A DNA stretch of 64,000 bases from an uncultured Bilophila sp. (lineage in GTDB: Bacteria; Desulfobacterota; Desulfovibrionia; Desulfovibrionales; Desulfovibrionaceae): NCBI GenBank assembly GCA_910585945.1, contig CAJUHZ010000003.1, positions 1-64,000 on the forward strand, written 5' to 3'. Both the position numbers and the translations under genes were made by a program. This document shows, one piece after another, positions 34,511-41,724 of the stretch; position 1 is the first letter of the stretch; the number at the start of each line of letters is the position of its first letter. The notes under the pieces are model-generated. The model had not been told where the DNA came from. It saw nothing but the letters and a program-made list of their open reading frames with translations, and ran no database searches.

Positions 34511-34913
34511 GCAGGGGCGGGGGGCGCTCCGGAGATTCCCTTTCTTGTTTTTTTGGGGTAAGCGTTCAATAATGCTTTCCGCACGTCTCCATACGGCGGG
34601 CGCACGGCGGTTTGCCGAAAAACAGTCTTTTCATTGCGCCCCGGCAGGGGCCTGCCGGCGCGTGTCGGTTCTGGAGCCGTTTGGCTTTCAAAATGTTCTG
34701 GCGGCCGCGAGAGCAACCGCCCTGCCGAAGGAACGGAAGCGACCGGAGCGCGCCCGCTCGGGCAAGGCGGATTACGGGCATCGACAGCAATGCAAACCGC
34801 GTTTTTTCGTGAACGATCCTGCACAACAAGTCACGCAAACCATGCAGGCATGTTGTGCAATCAGACCCAATAGAGTGGAACACAACCCTTTAACCTGCCG
34901 GAGAATCCCTATC
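34511..34913. repeat. Repeat-derived spacer before DUF465-ilvB
   Basis: This 400-base gap contains mosaic pieces of both repeat types: GGCGGCCGCGAGAGC (as in the 100-bp repeat) near 34700, and from 34798 to 34869 the right half of a multi-hairpin element (GCGTTTTTTCGTGAACGATC then a hairpin TGCACAACA / TGTTGTGCA then ATCAGACC). The last hairpin has entirely new stem sequences yet still pairs. No gene is seen. The promoter for DUF465-ilvBN is probably near the 3' end. Confidence 0.6.
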
Positions 34914-35147
34914 ATGGAACAGCGCGATCTCCTTCTTGTGGAAAAGTACGCCGCGACTCATCCCGAACTGAAAGAACTCTGGGAGGATCATATCCTCTAC
35001 GAAAAACAGGTGGAGAAGCTGGAAGCCCGGACGTACCGCAGCCCGACGGAAGAACAAACGCTCAAGCAGTTGAAGAAACAGAAGCTGGAAGGCAAAACGC
35101 GGCTGCACGACCTGCTTGATCAACTGCGCCGGCAGGAAGAAAACTGA
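34914..35147 (+). CDS. DUF465 family small protein
   Basis: A 77-residue, highly charged helical protein (YdcH-like): DLLLVEKYAATHPELKELWE, then DHILYEKQVEKLEARTYRSP and TLKQLKKQKLEGKTRLHDLL. The family is widespread and short; its role is unknown. Its TGA stop overlaps the ATG of ilvB by one base, so ilvB translation is coupled to it. Confidence 0.85.
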   Translation: MEQRDLLLVEKYAATHPELKELWEDHILYEKQVEKLEARTYRSPTEEQTLKQLKKQKLEGKTRLHDLLDQLRRQEEN

Positions 35148-36838
35148 TGTTGCGCACCGGGGCCGGGGTTTTGCTGGAAACCCTGAAGCGCGAAGGCGTG
35201 GAAGTGCTGTTCGGGTATCCCGGGGGATCGGTCATAGACATTTATCATGAACTTTCCGATCACCCCGAGATCCGGCACATTCTTGTCCGGCACGAACAGG
35301 GCGCCGTCCACGCCGCGGACGGTTACGCCCGCGCTTCGGGCAAAGTCGGCGTGTGCCTGGTCACATCCGGCCCCGGCGCCACCAATACCGTCACCGGCAT
35401 CGCCACGGCGTACGCCGATTCCATCCCCCTTGTGGTGCTGACGGGGCAGGTGCCCACGGCGCTTATCGGGAACGACGCCTTTCAGGAAGTGGATATCGTC
35501 GGCATCACGCGGCAATGCACCAAGCACAATTTTCTGGTCAAGGACGTCGCAAAGCTGGCGCGCACGATCCGCGAGGCGTTCTACCTTGCGCGATCCGGTC
35601 GGCCGGGGCCGGTGCTTGTGGATATTCCCAAGGATATCCAGCAGGCGACCTGCGAGTTCGTCTGGCCGGAGGAAGTGAAGATCCGGAACTACTGCCCGAC
35701 GTTCACGGCCAACCTGAACCAGCTCAGACGCGGCATGGACGTGCTCATGACCTCGCAGCGGCCGGTTTTTGTGGCCGGCGGGGGCGTCATCATGGCCGAC
35801 GGCGCGGAAGAGCTTCGCCGCCTTGCGCATCGGATGCACGCGCCGGTGACCTCTACCCTGATGGGGCTTGGCGCGTTCCCCGGCGACGATCCGCTCTGGC
35901 TCGGGATGCTTGGGATGCATGGAACGTTTGCGGCCAACAAGGCCGTCAGCGAGGCGGACGTCATCCTGGCCGTGGGCGTGAGGTTTGACGACAGGGTCAC
36001 CGGAAAGCTCTCCGCTTTCGCGCCCCGCGCCCGCATTGTCCATATCGACATCGATCCGACTACCCTGCGCAAGAATGTCCGGGTGGAAGTGCCGCTTGTG
36101 GCCGATTGCCGCGACACCCTGCGCGGTCTTGCGGCCATTCTGGATTCGGGCCATGCCCCGAAGGATTGGGAAAAGGACCATGCCGACTGGATCCGGCAGG
36201 TGCGCGAATGGCGCGACGGGCAGCCGCTCGCCTGGACGCCGGGCGACTGTCTCAAGCCGCAGCAGGTGCTTGAAGAACTGGACCGCCTGACCGGCGGCGA
36301 GGCGATCCTCACCACGGAAGTGGGGCAGAACCAGATGTGGGCCGCCCAGTTCTGCGTCTGCCGCAAACCGCGGACCTTCCTTACCTCGGGCGGGCTTGGC
36401 ACCATGGGGTACGGGCTTCCCGCGGCCATCGGAGCGCAGCTTGCCTTTCCGGACAGGCTGGTTGTCGATATCGCGGGCGACGGATCCATTCAGATGAACA
36501 TTCAGGAACTGATGACTGCCGTGGAGCAGCGCCTCCCGGTGAAAGTGCTCGTGCTGAACAACGGTCACCTGGGCATGGTGCGTCAGTGGCAGGAACTGTT
36601 CTACAACAACAATTGCGTTGCCACGAACATGCGGTGGCAGCCGGATTTCGTCAAGCTGGCCGAAGCCTACGGGGCCGAGGGCGTGCGTATCTCCACGGAA
36701 CAGGATCTGGCGGATCTGCTCCCGGCGGCGTTGCGATCGCCGCGCGCCACCGTTATTGACGTGCGTGTCGAGCCGGAAGAAAACGTGTACCCGATGGTCC
36801 CGACCGGGGCGGCTCTGGATGAAATGTTGCTTGTGTGA
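35147..36838 (+). CDS. ilvB: Acetolactate synthase large subunit
   Basis: A 563-residue ThDP-dependent enzyme joining pyruvate and a 2-oxo acid to make acetolactate or acetohydroxybutyrate. The catalytic glutamate is in VRHEQGAVHAADGYARASGK, the FAD/ThDP domains follow, and the ThDP motif is VDIAGDGSIQMNIQELMTA through LVLNNGHLGMVRQWQELFY. Length is normal. It begins on the stop codon of the DUF465 gene and is followed by ilvN 73 bases later. Confidence 0.97.
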   Translation: MLRTGAGVLLETLKREGVEVLFGYPGGSVIDIYHELSDHPEIRHILVRHEQGAVHAADGYARASGKVGVCLVTSGPGATNTVTGIATAYADSIPLVVLTGQVPTALIGNDAFQEVDIVGITRQCTKHNFLVKDVAKLARTIREAFYLARSGRPGPVLVDIPKDIQQATCEFVWPEEVKIRNYCPTFTANLNQLRRGMDVLMTSQRPVFVAGGGVIMADGAEELRRLAHRMHAPVTSTLMGLGAFPGDDPLWLGMLGMHGTFAANKAVSEADVILAVGVRFDDRVTGKLSAFAPRARIVHIDIDPTTLRKNVRVEVPLVADCRDTLRGLAAILDSGHAPKDWEKDHADWIRQVREWRDGQPLAWTPGDCLKPQQVLEELDRLTGGEAILTTEVGQNQMWAAQFCVCRKPRTFLTSGGLGTMGYGLPAAIGAQLAFPDRLVVDIAGDGSIQMNIQELMTAVEQRLPVKVLVLNNGHLGMVRQWQELFYNNNCVATNMRWQPDFVKLAEAYGAEGVRISTEQDLADLLPAALRSPRATVIDVRVEPEENVYPMVPTGAALDEMLLV

Positions 36839-36911
36839 ATCGGCGCAGGCTGGTCCGGCGTCCCTGTAGTCCATCTCGGCGGCTTTATGCGGCCGCCCGT
36901 GCGGAGGAAGA

Positions 36912-37403
36912 ATGCGGCGAGTGTTGTCTGTTCTGGTGGAAAATGAACCCGGGGTTCTTTCCCGCGTGGCCGGGCTGTTCAGCGGGCGCGGCTTCAACAT
37001 CGAATCGCTCAATGTCGCGCCTACGCTTGAGGAAGGCGTTTCGCACATGACGATCACCACGCGTGGGGACGAGCAGATCATTGAGCAGATCGTCAAGCAG
37101 TTGCGCAAGCTGGTCACGGTGATCAAGGTTGTGGATTTTGAAGGCATGTCCGCCGTCGAGCGTGAAATGATGATGATCAAGGTCCATGCCGAAGAATCCA
37201 AGCGCGGTGAAGTCCTGCGCATTGCGGATATCTTCCGGTGCAAGGTCGTGGATGTCAGCCTTGCGGATCTGACGCTGGAGGCCACGGGAGATTACGGAAA
37301 GCTCCGGGCGATCATCCAGTTGCTGCAAAAGTTCGGCATCAAGGAAATGGCGCGCACCGGCACCCTGTCCGTACGGCGAACCATGCAGCAGGACGACGTG
37401 TAA
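36912..37403 (+). CDS. ilvN: Acetolactate synthase small (regulatory) subunit
   Basis: A 163-residue regulatory subunit, full length. The N-terminal ACT domain is LSVLVENEPGVLSRVAGLFS, followed by GRGFNIESLNVAPT, and the C-terminal domain has EATGDYGKLRAIIQLLQKFG. It binds valine or other branched-chain amino acids to control IlvB. A strong terminator lies 36 bases after the stop. Unlike many Desulfovibrio loci, ilvC does not follow directly. Confidence 0.97.
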   Translation: MRRVLSVLVENEPGVLSRVAGLFSGRGFNIESLNVAPTLEEGVSHMTITTRGDEQIIEQIVKQLRKLVTVIKVVDFEGMSAVEREMMMIKVHAEESKRGEVLRIADIFRCKVVDVSLADLTLEATGDYGKLRAIIQLLQKFGIKEMARTGTLSVRRTMQQDDV

Positions 37404-37438
37404 GCTCTGTCGGGTCTGATGTTGCGGGATTCCGTTTC

Positions 37439-37475
37439 GCTGTTCCCGCCCTCATCCGGGGCGGGAACAGCGTTT
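37439..37475 (+). terminator. Intrinsic terminator of ilvBN
   Basis: A 12-base perfect stem GCTGTTCCCGCC / GGCGGGAACAGC with a 9-base loop is followed by G and six Ts. It ends the ilvB-ilvN transcript, and on the other strand may also end the beta-lactamase-like gene. Confidence 0.93.
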
Positions 37476-37500
37476 TTTGCATTTTCGGAGCGTGGTCGCG

Positions 37501-39015
37501 TTACAAGGCCACGGAAGCTTTGGCGGCCAGCGCTTCGAGCAGATCGCGCATGGCGCGCAGGGTGGGGTCTCCGGCCAGGGCCGGGGCCAGCCTGTCCAGA
37601 CGGGGAAAGGCCAGCCAGACGCCGCCGGCGTCTTCCCACACGGCGATGCGCAAGGGCAGGTCCAGCGCCAGGCTCTGATCCTTGAGCATCAGGTGTGTCC
37701 CCACCGCTGGCGCGCCAAACACGATCACCCGGGTGGGCGGCAGCTTCAGATCCGCCTCATGCGCGTTGCGCGCGTGGTCAAAGCGGGCGAAGACCGGAAT
37801 ACGCCGGCGGCTCAGTTCGTCTTCGACGCGCTGCATCACCCGGTCTGCGTCGTCGGAGCACTCGCAGAGACAGATGCGGTCCGTATCGTGAGCCGGGGCC
37901 ATGGCGCTCCCGAAGGCCGCGGCAATGCGCCGCGCCAGCCAGGTGAAGTCCACGCCTTCCCTGTTGGCCAGCAGGGTGACGCAGACGAGTTCCGAGGCGT
38001 CCGTGAAGCGGCTCAGAAAGGCGGAAAAGCCGGGGACGGATCCCTTGATGTCCATCAGGCCCCGATGATGGTAAAAGTTCCAGCCGCTCATGGCCGGCAC
38101 GCGCCTTCCGTCAGGAAGGGCGAAGGGCTTGTACAGAAGATCGCGATTTTCGGGCCTGGTCACCAGAATGGACCCTGCGAGGCAGATATCCCAATAGCTG
38201 ACGTCTTCGGCCGAGGCCCAGATATCCGCAAAGCCCTTGAAGGCGGCCGATTCGGGGCGCGGAACCGGCCGGCCGGCGGCGTCGTGGCCGGTGGCGTGCT
38301 CAGCCGGGTTGACAAAGATTTTCTCGCTCTTGAAGCGGGTGTGCAGATTGTTGGCGGCGGCCACGTCTTCTTCATGCAGCCGGGCCAGATCTTCGGAAAA
38401 GCAGGTGTGTTGCAGCCCCAGAAAGGCGATTTGCCGCTCGGTGACGAAATCGTGGTAGCTCTGCCCGGAAACACGCTCAATGATCTCGGCCAGAAGCAGA
38501 AAATGCGTCGCGCTTACCGCGGCGTCCGTATCGGGAGCAAAGGACGGGGGCGTGTCGCGCGCCAAATCGATCAGCTCACGGGCGGTCCAGCCGGCTCGGG
38601 CCGGGTCAAAGTCCGGATGGTTGCGGTAGTCGGGCAGGCCCGCGCTGTGCCGCAAGAGGTGCAGCACGGTGACGCCGGACCACGCGGGGGGCAGATCCGG
38701 CAGGAGATCCGTAATCCGGGCGTCGAGACGGAGTTGCCCCGCCTCGTAAAGCTGCATGACGGCCACGCCTGCATACGCCTGTGAAATGGGGCCAACAGGC
38801 CAGATCGTGCGCGTGGAGGCCAGCCGTTTTTGCTCCGGATCGGCAAAGCCGTAGCCGACGACGCGCGGGATGTACGGCGCCTGGACAATGGCCAGAGTGA
38901 GGCCGGGAATGTCATGTTGCTGCATGAATTCGGCAATCATCGCGTCGACGGTATGCCCGAGGTAGGCGACTTCGATATCGCCTCGGACTGTGGGGCGAAC
39001 GGTGGGGGTCTCCAT
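37501..39015 (-). CDS. Catalytically degenerate serine beta-lactamase domain fused to DUF302
   Basis: A 504-residue two-domain protein. Residues 10-370 follow the class C beta-lactamase/serine hydrolase fold (HDIPGLTLAIVQAPYIPRVV, VTVLHLLRHSAGLPDYRNHP), but all key residues are missing: the SxxK motif, where related proteins have GSVSK, reads GPISQ; the YxN motif reads VSATHF. The C-terminal 125 residues are a DUF302 domain (RRRIPVFARFDHARNAHEAD, RVIVFGAPAVGTHLML, LDLPLRIAVWEDAGGVWLA). No signal peptide. The ATG at 39015 has AAGGAGAG upstream. I infer a non-enzymatic binding protein; alignment of the lost residues should be checked. Confidence 0.78.
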   Translation of the reverse strand: METPTVRPTVRGDIEVAYLGHTVDAMIAEFMQQHDIPGLTLAIVQAPYIPRVVGYGFADPEQKRLASTRTIWPVGPISQAYAGVAVMQLYEAGQLRLDARITDLLPDLPPAWSGVTVLHLLRHSAGLPDYRNHPDFDPARAGWTARELIDLARDTPPSFAPDTDAAVSATHFLLLAEIIERVSGQSYHDFVTERQIAFLGLQHTCFSEDLARLHEEDVAAANNLHTRFKSEKIFVNPAEHATGHDAAGRPVPRPESAAFKGFADIWASAEDVSYWDICLAGSILVTRPENRDLLYKPFALPDGRRVPAMSGWNFYHHRGLMDIKGSVPGFSAFLSRFTDASELVCVTLLANREGVDFTWLARRIAAAFGSAMAPAHDTDRICLCECSDDADRVMQRVEDELSRRRIPVFARFDHARNAHEADLKLPPTRVIVFGAPAVGTHLMLKDQSLALDLPLRIAVWEDAGGVWLAFPRLDRLAPALAGDPTLRAMRDLLEALAAKASVAL

Positions 39016-39353
39016 AATCAACTCTCCTTGCAGGCGGCGCGGGCAGCGCCTCCACCTTGGCAGGCAGTTTTCAAAACAATCCGATGCCAACAGATGCCGT
39101 GGGGCCGATCATAGTGGCGCGTCGCATAAAATGTAATGATATTTCACATGGTTTTTTCTGGGTATTGCCGTCACTTCCCCGCGGAGCGGGACAGGCGCGG
39201 CAAAACGCGGTTTACCGGCTTGTTCGGCACGGGCGTCCGCTCTCGCGGCCGCCGGGCGTTTGCCCACAATTCATTGGGAAAACGCTCCAACCCCAAACAG
39301 GAAAAGGATCCTGCCGGTGATGGAGCGCGCTTTTTGTTCCGCGCAAGCGTAAT
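39016..39353. other. Intergenic region with 100-bp repeat copy 2
   Basis: The region upstream of the beta-lactamase-like gene includes its promoter and, at 39165-39264, the inverted copy of the 100-bp repeat from 9484-9583. Nothing else is recognised. Confidence 0.5.
39165..39264 (-). repeat. 100-bp repeat, copy 2
   Basis: The reverse complement of this segment matches 9484-9583 at about 95 of 100 positions, including GCGGCCGCGAGAGCGGACGC and the GGTAAACCGCGTTTTGCC core. The most visible differences are a few substitutions in loops. Confidence 0.8.
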
Positions 39354-39498
39354 CCTAGTGTCTACTTGCAAAAGTAGACACTACAAAACCCGTAAGGGTT
39401 TTGCGGCGGCGTAGCCGCCGTGAGTGAGCGAAAAACCACGTTTTTTCGCGAACGATCCTGCAAAAATTCTTCGCAGAATTTTTGCAATCAGACACTGG
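39354..39498 (+). repeat. Multi-hairpin element, type CTAGTGTCTA
   Basis: Forward copy of the 6332 and 13302 elements: CTAGTGTCTACTTGCAAAAG hairpin, AACCC-gtaa-GGGTT, GGCGGCGTAGCCGCC, core GCGAAAAACCACGTTTTTTC, and terminal hairpin GCAAAAATTCTTCGCAGAAT pairing back to TTTTTGC. The right end is CTGG instead of CTAG. It lies between the beta-lactamase-like gene and ilvC, not next to a stop codon. Confidence 0.88.
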
Positions 39499-39605
39499 CG
39501 AGACATTGTGAAATCGGAGAGCGCCGGGGGGGGGGAAGATACGAAAAGTGCTGCTCCCCTCCGGAAAAACTTGCCAGCCGGTGCGGGCTTGTGTAGGCTG
39601 ACTCG

Positions 39606-39636
39606 ACACGGGCGAGAGATGTTCGCCCGTGTTTTT
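39606..39636 (+). terminator. Terminator or attenuator upstream of ilvC
   Basis: ACACGGGCGA at 39606-39615 pairs with TCGCCCGTGT at 39623-39632 and is followed by TTTT. It lies 95 bases before the ilvC start. No gene ends just upstream on this strand, so it could be an attenuator in the ilvC leader. No leader peptide rich in branched-chain codons is evident. Confidence 0.6.
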
Positions 39637-39731
39637 CGCTTCTTGCGATGCGCGGTCACTGTTCGGGCATACCGCGCTGCGGATGGTGAACCGCATTTTT
39701 CAGTCTGAAGTCAGGCGGAAGGAGTGTTGCA

Positions 39732-40730
39732 ATGAAAGTGTATTATGACAGTGATGCGAATCTCGACTACCTCAAGGGCAAAACCGTGGCCGTCATCGGC
39801 TACGGGAGCCAGGGCCATGCCCATGCGCAAAACCTGCGTGATTCCGGCGTGCGCGTCATTGTGGGGCAGCGCCCCGGCGGGCGCAATTACGATCTGGCGA
39901 AGCAGCACGGCTTTGAACCCGTTTCCGCCGCCGAAGCGACAGCCGCGGCCGACATCATCATGATCCTCCTGCCCGATCAGCATCAGGCCCGCGTGTACCG
40001 CGAGGATATTCTGCCCAATCTGAAGCCGGGCAAGGCGCTGGTCTTCGCGCACGGCTTCAATATCCACTTCGGCCAGATCGAGCCGCCGAAGGACGTGGAC
40101 GTGTTCATGGTCGCCCCCAAGGGTCCGGGCCATCTGGTGCGCCGCACGTTTACCGAAGGTTCCGGCGTTCCCTGTCTGGTGGCCATTCATCAGGACACCA
40201 CGGGCGAGGCCATGCAGAAGGCTCTGGCGTATGCCCGGGGCATCGGCGGCGGGCGTTCCGGCATCATCGAAACCTCGTTCAGGGAAGAAACCGAAACCGA
40301 CTTGTTCGGGGAGCAGGTTGTGCTGTGCGGCGGCGTTTCCGCGCTGATGAAGACCGGTTTTGAAACCCTGGTGGAAGCCGGCTACCAGCCGGAAATGGCC
40401 TACTTTGAATGCGTGCACGAGATGAAGCTGATTGTGGATCTGATCTACGAGGGCGGCTTCTCCAACATGCGCTACTCCATCAGCGACACCGCCGAATACG
40501 GCGATTACGAAATCGGCCCGCGCATCATCACCGAGGAAACCCGCAAGGAAATGCGGCGGGTGCTCAAGGAAATCCAGGAAGGCACCTTTGCCCGCAACTT
40601 CATTCTGGAATGCCAGGCCGGATATCCCTCGTTCAAGGCCAAGCGCCGTCTTGGAGCCACGCACCAGGTTGAAGAGGTGGGCGCGAAACTGCGCGGCCTC
40701 ATGCCGTGGCTGAAGAAGATCAACGCCTGA
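39732..40730 (+). CDS. ilvC: Ketol-acid reductoisomerase
   Basis: A 332-residue class I enzyme that isomerises and reduces acetolactate to dihydroxyisovalerate. The nucleotide-binding motif is AVIGYGSQGHAHAQNLRDSG at about 20-39, followed by VGQRPGGRNYDLAKQ. The metal/substrate helices LFGEQVVLCGGVSALMKTGF, ECVHEMKLIVDLIYEGG and YGDYEIGPRII are intact. The ATG at 39732 has GGAAGGAG upstream. It is separated from ilvBN by 2.3 kb of accessory gene and repeats. Confidence 0.97.
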   Translation: MKVYYDSDANLDYLKGKTVAVIGYGSQGHAHAQNLRDSGVRVIVGQRPGGRNYDLAKQHGFEPVSAAEATAAADIIMILLPDQHQARVYREDILPNLKPGKALVFAHGFNIHFGQIEPPKDVDVFMVAPKGPGHLVRRTFTEGSGVPCLVAIHQDTTGEAMQKALAYARGIGGGRSGIIETSFREETETDLFGEQVVLCGGVSALMKTGFETLVEAGYQPEMAYFECVHEMKLIVDLIYEGGFSNMRYSISDTAEYGDYEIGPRIITEETRKEMRRVLKEIQEGTFARNFILECQAGYPSFKAKRRLGATHQVEEVGAKLRGLMPWLKKINA

Positions 40731-40757
40731 TTTCGGCGCTTCAACGTGCCTCGTGAA

Positions 40758-40786
40758 GAGTCCGGGCGGTTGTGCCGTCCGGACTC
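40758..40786 (+). terminator. Hairpin after ilvC
   Basis: GAGTCCGG / CCGGACTC with an inner GCGG / CCGT partial pairing forms a stable stem 28 bases past the ilvC stop. It lacks a clear T-run, so its role as a terminator is moderate. Confidence 0.5.
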
Positions 40787-41117
40787 GCTTGCGTCAGGGC
40801 GCTCGCAGGCGCGCCTCCGCATCGGACCACAGGTCCGAGGCATCTGATAACGTGTTCCAGCTTCTTCCCTGAGTCGCGTCATGCGGGGCTGGGGAGCCGC
40901 TTTGCTCACGCGAAACCTTCGGCTTCGGGATGCCCGCATCGTCGACAGAGCGCCCGCTCGGCGGGGCTTGACCGGAGGGGCAGGATCGTCTAGAAGGCAC
41001 TTCATAAAAGCAAATCCTGGCCCGGCCTGCGGGCGGCAGCGGCATTTTTCAGGATTCAGAGGCTGAAGATCGACAGCAATTTGCACCCGCCGTGCACGCG
41101 GCGGGGTATTTTTTTTT
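40787..41117 (+). other. Gene-free region with an orphan terminator before greA
   Basis: No coding sequence is supported between 40787 and 41180. It holds several small GC-rich hairpins (for example CGGACC-aca-GGTCCG at about 40824-40838). A strong terminator CCCGCCG-tgcacg-CGGCGGG with a run of nine Ts lies at 41086-41117, over 300 bases after ilvC and 64 bases before the greA ATG. It either ends an unannotated small RNA or attenuates greA. Confidence 0.5.
41086..41117 (+). terminator. Strong intrinsic terminator upstream of greA
   Basis: CCCGCCG at 41086-41092 pairs with CGGCGGG at 41099-41105, followed by a TATTTTTTTTT tail. The T-run and compact stem make this the most canonical terminator in the window, yet no gene ends nearby. 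Confidence 0.88.
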
Positions 41118-41180
41118 GTCCCCGGCGTGTTTCGGACGTATCCGTTCCGAACCTCGCCGGATCTCATTCAGGAGGTTCTT

Positions 41181-41660
41181 ATGGGCAATATCCCCATTTC
41201 GCGTGAAGGTTTCCAGGCGCTTGAACAGGAACTGGATCGTCTGAAGAAGGAACGCCCCGTGGTGATTCAGGCCATCAAGGAGGCCCGGGAGGAAGGCGAC
41301 CTGAAGGAAAACGCCGGCTACGACGCGGCCCGCGAGCGCCAGGGAATGCTGGAGGCCCGCATCGCGTATATCGAATCGCGCATGCCCCAGTTCAACGTCA
41401 TCGATCTGGCCTCCCTGTCCGGGGAAAAGGCCATTTTCGGCGCCACGGTCTCCGTGGAAGATGTGGACACCGGCGAAACAAAGCAGTTCACGCTGCTCGG
41501 ACCGGACGAAGCGGACTATTCCAAGGGGAGCATTTCCGTCCATTCCCCGGTCGGGCAGGCGCTGCTCGGCAAGGAAGTGGGGGACGAAATCACCGTCAAC
41601 GCGCCGCGCGGGCGCATCAATTACGAGATCACCGACATCCGCTTCAACCGGGCCAGGTGA
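41181..41660 (+). CDS. greA: Transcription elongation factor GreA
   Basis: A 159-residue factor that rescues backtracked RNA polymerase by stimulating transcript cleavage. N-terminal coiled coil (GFQALEQELDRLKKERPVVI) with the acidic tip EEGDLKENAGYDAARERQ, and the C-terminal FKBP-like domain with LGKEVGDEITVNAPRGRINY. The ATG at 41181 has AGGAGG six bases upstream. A strong terminator precedes it, so regulation by attenuation is possible, as known for greA in E. coli. Confidence 0.96.
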   Translation: MGNIPISREGFQALEQELDRLKKERPVVIQAIKEAREEGDLKENAGYDAARERQGMLEARIAYIESRMPQFNVIDLASLSGEKAIFGATVSVEDVDTGETKQFTLLGPDEADYSKGSISVHSPVGQALLGKEVGDEITVNAPRGRINYEITDIRFNRAR

Positions 41661-41682
41661 GGCTTTGCCAGGTCTCGTGTCC

Positions 41683-41705
41683 GAAGTCGTTTCATAAATG
41701 AGTTG
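41683..41705 (+). repeat. Relic of a multi-hairpin element
   Basis: GAAGTCGTTTCAT is followed at once by AAATGAGTTGT, joining the left and right ends of the AGAAGTCATTTCAT element with the interior deleted. An in-frame ATG for the mtaB gene falls in this relic at 41698. Confidence 0.5.
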
Positions 41706-41724
41706 TCGTGATGGATTCCGAACC

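Noticed and set aside
40787..41085. 4.5S, 6S, RNase P or tmRNA gene in the greA upstream region
   Set aside because: I looked for the SRP GGAA tetraloop motif and other signatures and none matched; only hairpins and a terminator remain.
40505..41167. 220-residue open frame on the minus strand across the ilvC end and the greA leader
   Set aside because: It overlaps ilvC, is rich in Arg and Pro as expected from a GC-rich shadow frame, and crosses a strong terminator.
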